A DNA stretch of 5,158 bases from an uncultured Lachnospiraceae bacterium (GCA_910585395.1 CAJUCK010000065.1:8177-13334), one strand, 5' to 3'. Shown: positions 1 through 5,060, counted from the first letter of the stretch. The notes: generated by a model not told the origin, from the letters alone. Numbers and translations are program-made.

Positions 1-241
1 TCAGCAGCCAGACTGGCGCCGTCTGTTTAAAATTATCGCGAAACGCTTCCATATAATCCCGAAAAATATAGCCTCTGTCACCACGCAGCACCTTATATGC
101 AGTGTAATATAAGGACGCCGCCGCCGTCCCAATGGTAAAAACTGGTATACAGCATATCAAAAACAAAATACTTAAAAATATGCAGTCTGTAAATTTATTG
201 ACAGCTCTCATAATCCCGCCATCGTAATTAAAAATATTCAT
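1..241 (-). CDS. DUF624/YesL-family membrane protein, N-terminal part (truncated by window edge)
   Basis: Eighty codons are visible from an ATG at 241, and the frame stays open to base 1, so the C-terminal part lies outside the window. The peptide begins MNIFNYDGGIMR and continues with an NKFTD segment. A hydrophobic membrane helix covers about residues 20-40 and contains the CCIPVFTIGTAAAA stretch, followed by LYYTAYKVLRGDRGYIFRDY and DNFKQTAPVW, where a second helix appears to begin. This order (short N-terminal lead, first helix ending in a P-x-x-TIG-T motif, then LYY, then GYIFRDY, then NFKQ) is characteristic of DUF624/YesL proteins. These are polytopic membrane proteins often found near carbohydrate ABC transporter genes in Firmicutes; their biochemical role is not settled. 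An AGAGAGG Shine-Dalgarno-like stretch lies about 9 bases upstream. The gene follows rpmF but is separated from it by a terminator, so it probably has its own promoter in 242-410. Confidence 0.82.
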   Translation of the reverse strand, partial: MNIFNYDGGIMRAVNKFTDCIFLSILFLICCIPVFTIGTAAASLYYTAYKVLRGDRGYIFRDYMEAFRDNFKQTAPVWLL

Positions 242-410
242 TTCCAGATTCCTCTCTCTTTATAAGTTATTATTTTATTCGCTATATCCTTGATTTCCCT
301 TCACACAATACATTGATTCTAAATATTTTTATATTTAAATGTTCTTCCAAGCAAAGGAGCATCCTTTTTATCTTACCGGATTAGACTGTCAAAATGTAAA
401 ATGTAATAAG

Positions 411-440
411 ATAAAAAAGCCTCCCCGGTAATGGAGAGGC
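411..440 (-). terminator. Rho-independent terminator of the yceD-rpmF operon
   Basis: Read on the minus strand, GCCTCTCC (440-433) pairs with GGGGAGGC (426-419) around a six-base loop, giving an 8-bp GC-rich stem with one G-U pair. A run of six T follows (418-413). It starts 8 bases past the rpmF stop codon, the classic position for an intrinsic terminator, and it separates rpmF from the DUF624 gene. Confidence 0.93.
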
Positions 441-448
441 TCATTTGA

Positions 449-628
449 TTAATCCTGAGGGATAATCTCTTTTTTGTTGTAGCTTCCGCAGTTCTTGCAG
501 ACTCTATGGGGCATCATCAATTCCCCGCACTTACTGCATTTTACCAAAGTCGGAGCAGTCATTTTCCAGTTTGCTCTTCTCTTATCTCTTCTTCCTTTGG
601 AAGATTTATTTTTTGGACATATAGACAT
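449..628 (-). CDS. rpmF: 50S ribosomal protein L32 (bL32), zinc-ribbon form
   Basis: This 59-aa protein begins MSICPKNKSSKGRRDKRR and continues with NWKMTAPTLVKC, the signature of bacterial L32, a small structural protein of the large ribosomal subunit. Four cysteines in two CxxC pairs (C31/C34 and C44/C47) form the zinc-binding C+ version of the protein; cysteine-free paralogues exist in other bacteria. The length is normal for the family. I place the start at the ATG at 628 rather than the in-frame GTG at 634. AAGGAGGT (642-635) is six bases before the ATG but would abut the GTG, and the family starts MSICPKNK or similar. The gene follows yceD with only two bases between stop and start, and it is last in the operon before the 411-440 terminator. 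In many bacteria rpmF is followed by plsX/fab genes; here it is not. Confidence 0.97.
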   Translation of the reverse strand: MSICPKNKSSKGRRDKRRANWKMTAPTLVKCSKCGELMMPHRVCKNCGSYNKKEIIPQD

Positions 629-630
629 GG

Positions 631-1152
631 TCACACCTCCTTAAATTTGTTAAAAATATCCTGGATTGCTGCCATTCTTGGATCAGGCTCTGTTTTCTGG
701 CACTGACATTCTGCCATATTCAGATTAGCTCCGCACCGTTTACAGATGCCTTTGCAATCCTCTCTGCACAGAACCTTCATTGGCCAACTCACCAAAATTT
801 CTCCAAAAATAAGTTGATCTACATCCAGATTGGTTCCTATCATGTAGTTTAATCCTTCCATGCTGTTCTCCGCATCACTGCCAGTAAGGTCAATCTCCTT
901 ATCTATCGCAATAAAGAATTCACTGTCTACATCTTCCAGACAACGACCGCACGGAATTGCAATTGTAACCTCCGTCTCGCCCTGAATAAGCAGCCGCTTA
1001 TTATTCTCATTGACAAACTTCAGTTCAAAAGGTGTTTTCTTCACAATGGGAAACCGTCCCAATTTGGAATCAAAGGACATCAGTTCAATTTCTACCTGCT
1101 TGGATATTTCCTTATTTTCACAGGAAATTATGTCTGCTAATTCTACTCTCAT
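631..1152 (-). CDS. yceD: DUF177/YceD family protein (23S rRNA accumulation protein homologue)
   Basis: This 173-aa protein has the DUF177 layout: an N-terminal beta-rich half, a central PCGRCLEDV motif (C68, C71), then the signature VLCREDCKGICKRCG (C129, C133, C137, C140), a CQC pair (C149, C151) and a C-terminal EPDPRMAAIQDIF segment. The family sits directly upstream of rpmF in a very wide range of bacteria. In E. coli and plants, members are reported to be needed for normal 23S rRNA levels, so a role in large-subunit biogenesis is likely but not shown here. The spaced cysteines could bind metal (inference). The ATG at 1152 is preceded at six bases by AGGAG (1163-1159), and a perfect-consensus promoter lies 27 bases further upstream (1179-1207). 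The stop TGA (633-631) is two bases before the rpmF ATG. Confidence 0.93.
   Translation of the reverse strand: MRVELADIISCENKEISKQVEIELMSFDSKLGRFPIVKKTPFELKFVNENNKRLLIQGETEVTIAIPCGRCLEDVDSEFFIAIDKEIDLTGSDAENSMEGLNYMIGTNLDVDQLIFGEILVSWPMKVLCREDCKGICKRCGANLNMAECQCQKTEPDPRMAAIQDIFNKFKEV
635..642 (-). promoter_or_regulatory. rpmF ribosome binding site, embedded in the 3' end of yceD
   Basis: AAGGAGGT, a near-perfect anti-Shine-Dalgarno match, ends six bases before the rpmF ATG (628). The same bases encode the final Lys-Glu-Val of the upstream protein (AAG GAG GTG, then TGA). Ribosomes ending yceD therefore stop on top of the rpmF initiation site, which argues for translational coupling. It also decides the rpmF start: the GTG at 634 is too close to be used. 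Confidence 0.9.
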
Positions 1153-1178
1153 GGCAGTCTCCTATCCACACTCGATAT

Positions 1179-1207
1179 ATTATACATAGCAATCTATGGT
1201 TTGTCAA
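1179..1207 (-). promoter_or_regulatory. Sigma-A promoter of yceD-rpmF, perfect consensus
   Basis: On the minus strand, TTGACA (1207-1202) and TATAAT (1184-1179) are separated by exactly 17 bases. Both hexamers match the consensus at 6 of 6 positions. Transcription would start near 1172, leaving a leader of about 20 bases that contains the AGGAG site. The spacer itself carries an inverted repeat (CATAG-N4-CTATG, 1185-1198), reported separately. Confidence 0.92.
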
Positions 1208-1238
1208 TACTGAAATTTACCAGAAAATTCAAAGTATT
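1206..1238 (-). other. AT-rich imperfect inverted repeat at the ackA 3' end
   Basis: AATACT (1206-1211) and AGTATT (1233-1238) are exact inverted repeats, and an inner GAA/TTC plus TTT/AAA pairing extends the hairpin with a bulge and a mismatch. It overlaps both the ackA stop codon and the yceD -35 box. No T-run follows, so I do not call it a terminator. Readthrough from ackA into yceD-rpmF is likely. Confidence 0.4.
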
Positions 1239-2430
1239 ACTTTAAAACCAGCGCTTCCGTCTCCCTTGCAATTGCAAGCTCTTCATTTGTAGGCAGACAG
1301 ATCACTGTCACTTTAGAATTGGGTGTGGAGATAATCGTTTCCTCTCCATGCACCTCATTTGCCTTATCATCCAGCTCCACACCCAGGTAACCGAGATAAT
1401 TGCAGATACCTTTTCTGGTATTGGGTCCATTTTCTCCCACACCTGCGGTGAAACAGATCACATCTACGCCGTTCATAGCTGCTGTGTATGCGCCTACATA
1501 TTTGGCTGCACGATAAATAAACGTACTGAGAGCTCGGATTCCTGCATGGTCATTTTTCTCTGCCGCTGCTTCCAGATCCCGGAAATCACTGGAAATATGA
1601 GATAATCCCTGTACTCCGGACTTCTTATTCAGAATATCCATTACTCCTTCCAGATCCAGATTTTCTTTCTTGGCAATATACTCCATGGCGCCAGGATCAA
1701 TATCTCCAGAACGTGTTCCCATAATCAGCCCTTCTAAAGGAGTCAGCCCCATGGACGTATCAATGGATTTGCCATTTTTCACTGCACAGATGGATGCGCC
1801 GTTGCCCAGATGGCAGACAATAGTTTTCAATTCCTCATAAGGTTTCCCCACAATCTCTGCTGCACGTTTGGAAACGTAACTGTGAGAGGTTCCATGGAAA
1901 CCATATCTTCTAATCTTATATTTTTCATAGTAATCATAGTCGATTCCATACAAGTAAGCTTCCTCCTGCATGGTCTGATGGAATGCTGTATCAAATACAC
2001 CAACCATAGGCACATTTGGCATCAGTTCCTGACATGCGCGGATTCCAATCAAGTTTGCCGGATTATGCAGAGGAGCTAATTCATTGCATTCCTCTATCAC
2101 CTTGAGCACTTCCTCGTTTAAAATTGTAGAAGTTGCAAATTTCTCTCCACCATGCACTACTCTGTGACCTACCGCTCCGATTTCATCCAGGCTCTTTATC
2201 GCTCCCGTCTTCGGATTCACCAGCGCATCCAGTACCATCTGGATTGCCTGCTTATGTGTGGGCATGTCCGCATCTGTAATTTCCTTCTCGCCGCCTGCTC
2301 TCTGGTATACCAGTCTGCCGTCCAGACCGATTCTTTCACATAAGCCCTTTGCCAGCACTGCCTCCGTATCGGAATCAATTACCTGATATTTCAAGGATGA
2401 ACTTCCGCAATTGACTACTAATATATTCAT
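1237..2430 (-). CDS. ackA: Acetate kinase
   Basis: This cytoplasmic enzyme converts acetyl phosphate and ADP to acetate and ATP, the substrate-level phosphorylation step of acetate fermentation (reversible). At 397 aa it is the normal length. Family motifs are in order and intact: N-terminal NCGSSSLKY with N7; GHRVVHGGEKF with R90; VFDTAFHQ with catalytic D147; GFHGTSH with H179; HLGNGAS (phosphate/nucleotide binding, near 207-213); GTRSGDIDP with R240; FTAGVGEN near 327-334; and PTNEELAIA with E383. These correspond to the N7, R91, D148, H180, R241 and E384 described for the Methanosarcina enzyme. The ATG at 2430 has AAGGAG (2442-2437) six bases upstream. Its usual partner pta (phosphotransacetylase) is not next to it; the upstream side holds a promoter and an unrelated plus-strand HTH gene. 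No terminator separates it from yceD, so it may be co-transcribed with yceD-rpmF. Confidence 0.98.
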   Translation of the reverse strand: MNILVVNCGSSSLKYQVIDSDTEAVLAKGLCERIGLDGRLVYQRAGGEKEITDADMPTHKQAIQMVLDALVNPKTGAIKSLDEIGAVGHRVVHGGEKFATSTILNEEVLKVIEECNELAPLHNPANLIGIRACQELMPNVPMVGVFDTAFHQTMQEEAYLYGIDYDYYEKYKIRRYGFHGTSHSYVSKRAAEIVGKPYEELKTIVCHLGNGASICAVKNGKSIDTSMGLTPLEGLIMGTRSGDIDPGAMEYIAKKENLDLEGVMDILNKKSGVQGLSHISSDFRDLEAAAEKNDHAGIRALSTFIYRAAKYVGAYTAAMNGVDVICFTAGVGENGPNTRKGICNYLGYLGVELDDKANEVHGEETIISTPNSKVTVICLPTNEELAIARETEALVLK

Positions 2431-2543
2431 TTTTTTCTCCTTTCCTGCGCTCTTTTCAAGACATGCTCATAATATTATTCTCCCAAAGAAAGCGGGATTG
2501 ATTCTGGGACACGCTTAAACAAGACGCTGCAGTCTTTTTATCC

Positions 2544-2572
2544 ATTATAAACCAAATTTTTTTTGTATACAA
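2544..2572 (-). promoter_or_regulatory. Likely sigma-A promoter of ackA
   Basis: On the minus strand, TTGTAT (2572-2567) lies 17 bases before TATAAT (2549-2544). The -10 box is perfect and the -35 box matches 4 of 6. Transcription would start near 2537, giving a leader of about 105 bases before the ackA ATG. The start of that leader can form a short AAGAC/GTCTT stem around the palindrome CTGCAG (2521-2536). I see no known riboswitch class in it. Confidence 0.78.
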
Positions 2573-2609
2573 GAGGATTTTTCTTTGAGTTCCCGTATTT
2601 TATACATTA

Positions 2610-2623
2610 GATTTTATAAAATC
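2610..2623. promoter_or_regulatory. 14-bp AT-rich perfect palindrome, possible operator
   Basis: GATTTTATAAAATC reads the same on both strands. It lies between the divergent ackA promoter (38 bases away) and the HTH gene, so it could be a binding site for a dimeric regulator such as that HTH protein. In AT-rich intergenic DNA such palindromes also arise by chance, so this is only a candidate. Confidence 0.25.
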
Positions 2624-2690
2624 AAACAGTTCTGCCGCCAGAAACAGCAGAGATATACTGCCAAAAAGCATTGTTTACTCCTCAAAAGCG

Positions 2691-2696
2691 TATAAT
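2691..2696 (+). promoter_or_regulatory. Possible -10 box for the HTH gene
   Basis: A perfect TATAAT lies 54 bases before the HTH gene start on the plus strand. No good -35 hexamer is at the right spacing: TTGTTT (2671-2676) is only 14 bases away. The promoter may be weak or activator-dependent, or the box may be coincidental. Confidence 0.35.
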
Positions 2697-2749
2697 TCAA
2701 TTGCTTTAGGAAAAACTCTATCATATATTCAGCAATGGGGTGATTATCA

Positions 2750-2947
2750 ATGAAAGTGATGCTCAATGAACTTTTAGAAAAGAAAGGAATATCACAAAAC
2801 AAACTGTCAAAAGATACTGGAATATCTACAAACACCCTGAGAAATCTCAATCACAACAGGACTACCCGGATCAGTTTTGATATATTAGAAAAAATCTGTG
2901 GTTATCTTGACTGCGGGGTGGAAGATATTCTCTATTTGGAAAACTAA
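2750..2947 (+). CDS. Small XRE/Cro-C1 family HTH DNA-binding protein
   Basis: At 65 aa this protein is essentially one helix-turn-helix domain. The order is typical of short Cro/C1-type regulators of the HTH_26/YozG kind: MLNELLEKKGISQNKLSKDTG (helices 1 and 2), ISTNTLRNLNHNRTTRISF (recognition helix and turn), and LEKICGYLDCGVEDILYL (C-terminal helices, with the LDC-x2-EDIL ending seen throughout the group). It probably binds an operator as a dimer; its target is unknown. The ATG at 2750 is preceded by GGGGTGAT (2737-2744), a good ribosome binding site five bases away. It is the only plus-strand gene, is divergent from ackA and converges with the island operon. It ends 21 bases before the 2969-2996 hairpin. 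It lies just outside the tRNA-like repeat, so I read it as flanking DNA rather than island cargo, though it could belong to an older insertion. Confidence 0.88.
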   Translation: MKVMLNELLEKKGISQNKLSKDTGISTNTLRNLNHNRTTRISFDILEKICGYLDCGVEDILYLEN

Positions 2948-2968
2948 ATACCGTCTAGTAAATATCAT

Positions 2969-2996
2969 AAAGAACCTTGATTTTTCAAGGTTCTTT
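2969..2996 (+). terminator. Strong hairpin terminator, probably bidirectional
   Basis: AAAGAACCTTGA (2969-2980) and TCAAGGTTCTTT (2985-2996) form a perfect 12-bp stem with a TTTT loop. The stem ends in TTCTTT on the plus strand and, being symmetric, in TTCTTT on the minus strand as well. It can stop the HTH gene from the left and minus-strand transcription from the right. The decayed tRNA-Thr 3' end begins at the next base, so this may be the original terminator of that tRNA gene. Confidence 0.8.
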
Positions 2997-3029
2997 AGCT
3001 GCTGACGGAAATGGGACACGCTAACATCC
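2997..3029 (-). repeat. Decayed tRNA-Thr 3'-end copy; candidate distal attachment site
   Basis: On the plus strand, AGCTGCTGACGGAAATGGG and the bases that follow to 3020 match 5110-5133 of the tRNA-Thr gene at 21 of 24 positions in the same orientation. With a one-base gap, weaker similarity runs on to 3029 through the variable loop (CTAACATCC against TGACCTCC). The substitutions break the T-stem, so it cannot be part of a working tRNA. Both copies share the unusual C at tRNA position 55, which points to common descent rather than two unrelated tRNA-like matches. The arrangement fits the displaced 3' end left after integration of an element into tRNA-Thr. Confidence 0.65.
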
Positions 3030-3039
3030 TTCAATATTC

Positions 3040-3071
3040 CTTGAAAAATCAATGTTTTTAAGCTTTTCAAG
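3040..3071. other. AT-rich hairpin downstream of the island operon
   Basis: CTTGAAAA (3040-3047) and TTTTCAAG (3064-3071) are perfect 8-bp inverted repeats around a 16-base loop. The left arm is also part of CCTTGAAAAATCA (3039-3051), an exact inverted copy of 2978-2990 in the neighbouring terminator. It may help end transcripts from the parA operon, but there is no clean T-run after it. Confidence 0.35.
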
Positions 3072-3096
3072 CACGGATGGCCAGTATCATCCGTGC
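3071..3096 (-). terminator. GC-rich hairpin after the parA operon, probable terminator
   Basis: GCACGGATG (3071-3079) and CATCCGTGC (3088-3096) form a perfect 9-bp stem with an 8-base loop, 25 bases past the stop of the 153-aa gene. On the minus strand it is followed by TTGAAAAGCTTAAAAAC rather than a true U-tract, so termination may be inefficient or may need the second hairpin at 3040-3071. It may instead protect the mRNA 3' end. Confidence 0.55.
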
Positions 3097-3121
3097 ATGT
3101 GAAGAGCATGTGAAATTTAAT

Positions 3122-3583
3122 CTAATAAAGATTTTTTGTCAAATCTACTGTCCTCTTTTCATCTTCGCAAAATTCTTTTATCTTATATAAAATATTTTCC
3201 TTTTTACATTTTCCCTTCCAAGTAATACCAAATATAATGTAATATAAACGCTTTAATTCCTCAGATGTCACTTTCTTTAATATTGTATTTTTTTCAGCTT
3301 CTGAAATATCTGGCTGAAAAATATGTTCCAGATTGTCATTAAAGTAGTTTACTGCTTGCTCCCGCGTACTAATTAATGATATTTCCGAAGAAAAACCTTG
3401 ATTCGCTTTTTTATTTTCATTTCTCTCTATATTGAGTACTTTTTTTACTTCATCAGGCTTATATTTTAATTTTTTCAATATTTCTGTTCCTAAGAAACAT
3501 GAGGTTTTTTCATTTTCTCTAATATTATAAAACACTTCATACAAATAGAATAGATCTTGTTTGATTTTTTCAGAATTATTCAT
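3122..3583 (-). CDS. Hypothetical protein, partner of the ParA-like ATPase; possible SAP-like C-terminus
   Basis: I do not recognise a family for this 153-aa protein. It is charged and predicted mainly helical, with no signal peptide or membrane segment. Residues 1-55 look like helices ending in KPDEVKKVLNIERNE, followed by a polar linker (about 56-75). The C-terminal part (about 105-150) contains SEELKRLYYIIFG, GKCKKENILYKI and EDEKRTVDL. A helix, a GxxxKGK-type turn and a second K-rich helix resemble SAP/Rho-N-like nucleic-acid-binding folds, but that is an inference from pattern only. The ATG (3583) overlaps the parA stop as ATGA, and GGAGG (3595-3591) lies seven bases upstream inside parA. 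The two proteins are therefore translationally coupled and probably act together. By position it could be the adaptor or DNA-binding partner that ParB-type proteins are for standard ParA, but it shows no ParB motifs. Confidence 0.8.
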   Translation of the reverse strand: MNNSEKIKQDLFYLYEVFYNIRENEKTSCFLGTEILKKLKYKPDEVKKVLNIERNENKKANQGFSSEISLISTREQAVNYFNDNLEHIFQPDISEAEKNTILKKVTSEELKRLYYIIFGITWKGKCKKENILYKIKEFCEDEKRTVDLTKNLY

Positions 3584-4602
3584 TTTTGATCCTCCAAAAT
3601 TGTAAATATAGCTTCTGATATAGGTTCATAGGACGAGGTGTGTATTCCTTTATTTGTATTCTGAGGAATACTTTCACCTCCTGATCTGTTATCTCTATGA
3701 CCTATATATTCACCAAATATATTCTTCACAACAGAACCACTCGCTTTTCCATCACGATAATCTCTATATTTCTCGTCAGATACAATAGATCTAACACCTG
3801 TGATTTTATTAATATTGTTGTCTAAACTAACTATTTGACCACTATTATCTGCATATCCTCTTCTTTGTTTGTAAATAGTTTCAAAAACACCTATAAGTTT
3901 TGTCTTATTGCCAAATACACTATTAATTAAAATACTTCCTATATTTTCATTCATGATGTATTTCATATAGGTTTTTTCTATCTCTGTAATATAGTCTGCA
4001 ACGCCCTTTGTACTAATTTCATCTATAATTGTTGGAACAATATAAAAATCAGACGCTAAAAAGGAACTTTGAATGAGAATGTTACTTGTTGGCGGGCAAT
4101 CAATAAATAAATAGTCGAAATATAATTCCTCATGCAGTTCTTCAATATCTCTAATCAATAAATATATCAAGAAAATATTATATATGTTCTTTTCCATCCT
4201 CTGTGCTAATTCATTTAATCTACAATTCTCAAAACTTAAACTTGACGGAATAAAATACAGATTGTTATGATACGTTTTTCCTCCAATATTTACACATATT
4301 TTTTCCAATTTATCACTTAATGAGATAATTTTATTTCCACATAAAAGTTCAAAGTCTAAATCATTTTTTGAATTTATATATCTCATATACAACTCTATAA
4401 TATAATTTAAAACCGAATCAGCTTTATATTCACTTAATACTGAACTATTTCCCCTACAACAAATATTACTCAGAGAACACTGAGGGTCTAAATCTATCAA
4501 CAATACTTTTTTCTCATGCTGCGCAAAATAAGTAGCCACCTGATATGTACTTGTTGTTTTCCCAACACCGCCCTTGTAATTTCCCCATATTATTGTCTTC
4601 AT
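3580..4602 (-). CDS. ParA/MinD-superfamily deviant-Walker ATPase
   Basis: This 340-aa protein has a clear SIMIBI ParA-type fold. The deviant Walker A is KGGVGKTT at residues 10-17, with signature lysine K10 and P-loop K15. DLDPQCSLS begins at D37 (A' motif with D39), and the Walker B strand is YLFIDCPPTS with D168. The IVPTIIDEIS stretch (188-197) follows in the usual place. Such ATPases dimerise on ATP and typically position DNA or protein complexes. It is longer than the usual 250-270 aa: there is extra sequence between about residues 55 and 120, and a hydrophilic segment of about 80 residues at the end (260-340, with GKASGSVVKNIFGEY and a Ser/Gly/Asn-rich stretch). The ATG at 4602 has TAGGAGGT (4617-4610) seven bases upstream. 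Base composition is visibly more AT-rich than ackA, suggesting transfer. No parB, parS cluster or replication gene accompanies it, so plasmid partition is not supported in this window. Confidence 0.9.
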   Translation of the reverse strand: MKTIIWGNYKGGVGKTTSTYQVATYFAQHEKKVLLIDLDPQCSLSNICCRGNSSVLSEYKADSVLNYIIELYMRYINSKNDLDFELLCGNKIISLSDKLEKICVNIGGKTYHNNLYFIPSSLSFENCRLNELAQRMEKNIYNIFLIYLLIRDIEELHEELYFDYLFIDCPPTSNILIQSSFLASDFYIVPTIIDEISTKGVADYITEIEKTYMKYIMNENIGSILINSVFGNKTKLIGVFETIYKQRRGYADNSGQIVSLDNNINKITGVRSIVSDEKYRDYRDGKASGSVVKNIFGEYIGHRDNRSGGESIPQNTNKGIHTSSYEPISEAIFTILEDQK

Positions 4603-4643
4603 ACTTAATACCTCCTATGTAATTGCCATTAATGTATTATTTT

Positions 4644-4772
4644 TCATAGACTTACCCTTTTGGTTAAATCTATTAATTCATCATATATTTCAAAACCATA
4701 CAACTTCTCTTTCTGCTTTCTGTTGCACCTATAAGTAATTGAAAACGTATTAAATAAGTTCTTCTTTTCCAT
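4644..4772 (-). CDS. Possible small protein (42 aa) upstream of parA
   Basis: An ATG at 4772 opens a 42-codon frame (MEKKNLFNTFSITYR..., ending EIYDELIDLTKRVSL) that stops at 4644, 41 bases before the parA start. Its composition (Lys, Glu, Ile, Asn-rich) resembles the two island proteins. AAGGAG (4790-4785) lies 12 bases upstream, longer than ideal, and an in-frame TAA directly precedes the ATG. A competing ATG at 4783 in another frame is only one base from the same AAGGAG. I recognise no family. It could be a genuine leader gene, the end of a decayed gene, or a chance frame. Confidence 0.35.
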   Translation of the reverse strand: MEKKNLFNTFSITYRCNRKQKEKLYGFEIYDELIDLTKRVSL

Positions 4773-4813
4773 TTACGCGCCATTCTCCTTAGAACAATGG
4801 CTTTATTCCCAAA

Positions 4814-4819
4814 ATTATA
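4814..4819 (-). promoter_or_regulatory. Candidate -10 box for the island operon
   Basis: TATAAT on the minus strand lies 42 bases before the possible 42-aa ORF and about 210 before parA, with AAGGAG downstream. A convincing -35 hexamer is not present at 16-18 bases. It is the best -10 match in this upstream region after the terminator at 4889-4930. Confidence 0.4.
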
Positions 4820-4888
4820 CACTACTAATAATATTTTTCATCATACCACAGGCATAAATTAATTTCCATATCTTACTAGGAAACCCGC

Positions 4889-4930
4889 AAAAAAATAGGC
4901 ATACCAGATAAGTCCGCCCTATCTGATATG
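4889..4930 (-). terminator. Orphan rho-independent terminator on the minus strand
   Basis: CATATCAGATAG (4930-4919) pairs with CTTATCTGGTATG (4912-4900) around the loop GGCGGA, giving about 12 bp with G-U pairs and possibly one bulged base. On the minus strand it is followed by CCTA and seven T (4895-4889). There is no annotated gene between it and the tRNA terminator, so what it terminates is unclear. It also insulates the parA operon from upstream transcription. Confidence 0.75.
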
Positions 4931-4946
4931 TCTTATTCACTTTTTG

Positions 4947-4976
4947 ATTATAGAATACCCCTGCGACGTTCTGTAA
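4947..4976 (-). promoter_or_regulatory. Promoter-like boxes just upstream of the orphan terminator
   Basis: A perfect TATAAT (4952-4947) has TTACAG at 18 bases or CTTACA at 19 bases, both poor -35 matches. If active, it would make a transcript of only about 50 bases ending at 4889. Support is weak. Confidence 0.25.
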
Positions 4977-5060
4977 GGCGCATACAGAGCTTTATTGTTG
5001 ATTGGTATAGAAATGTAAGGATTGATAAAATAATGTTGAAAATGATAGATTCAGGCGCTA

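Larger units (their letters stand above)
2431..2749. other. Intergenic region between divergent ackA and HTH gene
   Basis: This 319-base stretch has no convincing gene. It holds the ackA leader and promoter on the minus strand and the upstream region of the HTH gene on the plus strand. Two things stand out: a perfect 14-bp palindrome, GATTTTATAAAATC (2610-2623), and a plus-strand TATAAT at 2691-2696. A minus-strand reading frame that covers 2614-2850 is open by chance and overlaps the HTH gene. Confidence 0.7.

Noticed and set aside
629..634. Earlier in-frame GTG start for L32 at 634
   Set aside because: It abuts the AAGGAGGT site, leaving no spacing, and overlaps the yceD stop. The ATG at 628 has ideal spacing and matches the family N-terminus.
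1827..2015. Open frames on both strands within ackA, yceD and rpmF (for example 1827-2015 minus, 1810-2079 plus)
   Set aside because: They lie wholly inside well-conserved genes in other frames, lack ribosome binding sites and show no recognisable protein pattern.
2431..2537. Riboswitch or attenuator in the ackA leader
   Set aside because: Only short, weak stems are present, there is no terminator-antiterminator pair, and no known riboswitch core is recognisable.
2505..3022. 11-base match TGGGACACGCT at 2505-2515 and 3012-3022, as a third attachment-site copy
   Set aside because: The similarity does not extend beyond the 11 bases and does not match the intact tRNA copy better than chance. 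Several 11-base matches are expected by chance in a window of this size.
2614..3109. Minus-strand frames at 2614-2850 and 2885-3109
   Set aside because: They overlap the HTH gene, its terminator and the tRNA remnant. The HTH gene on the plus strand has the clear domain and ribosome binding site.
3122..4602. Plasmid partition locus or integrated plasmid
   Set aside because: No ParB, no cluster of parS-like or iteron repeats and no replication initiator is present in the window. Only the ATPase family supports the idea.
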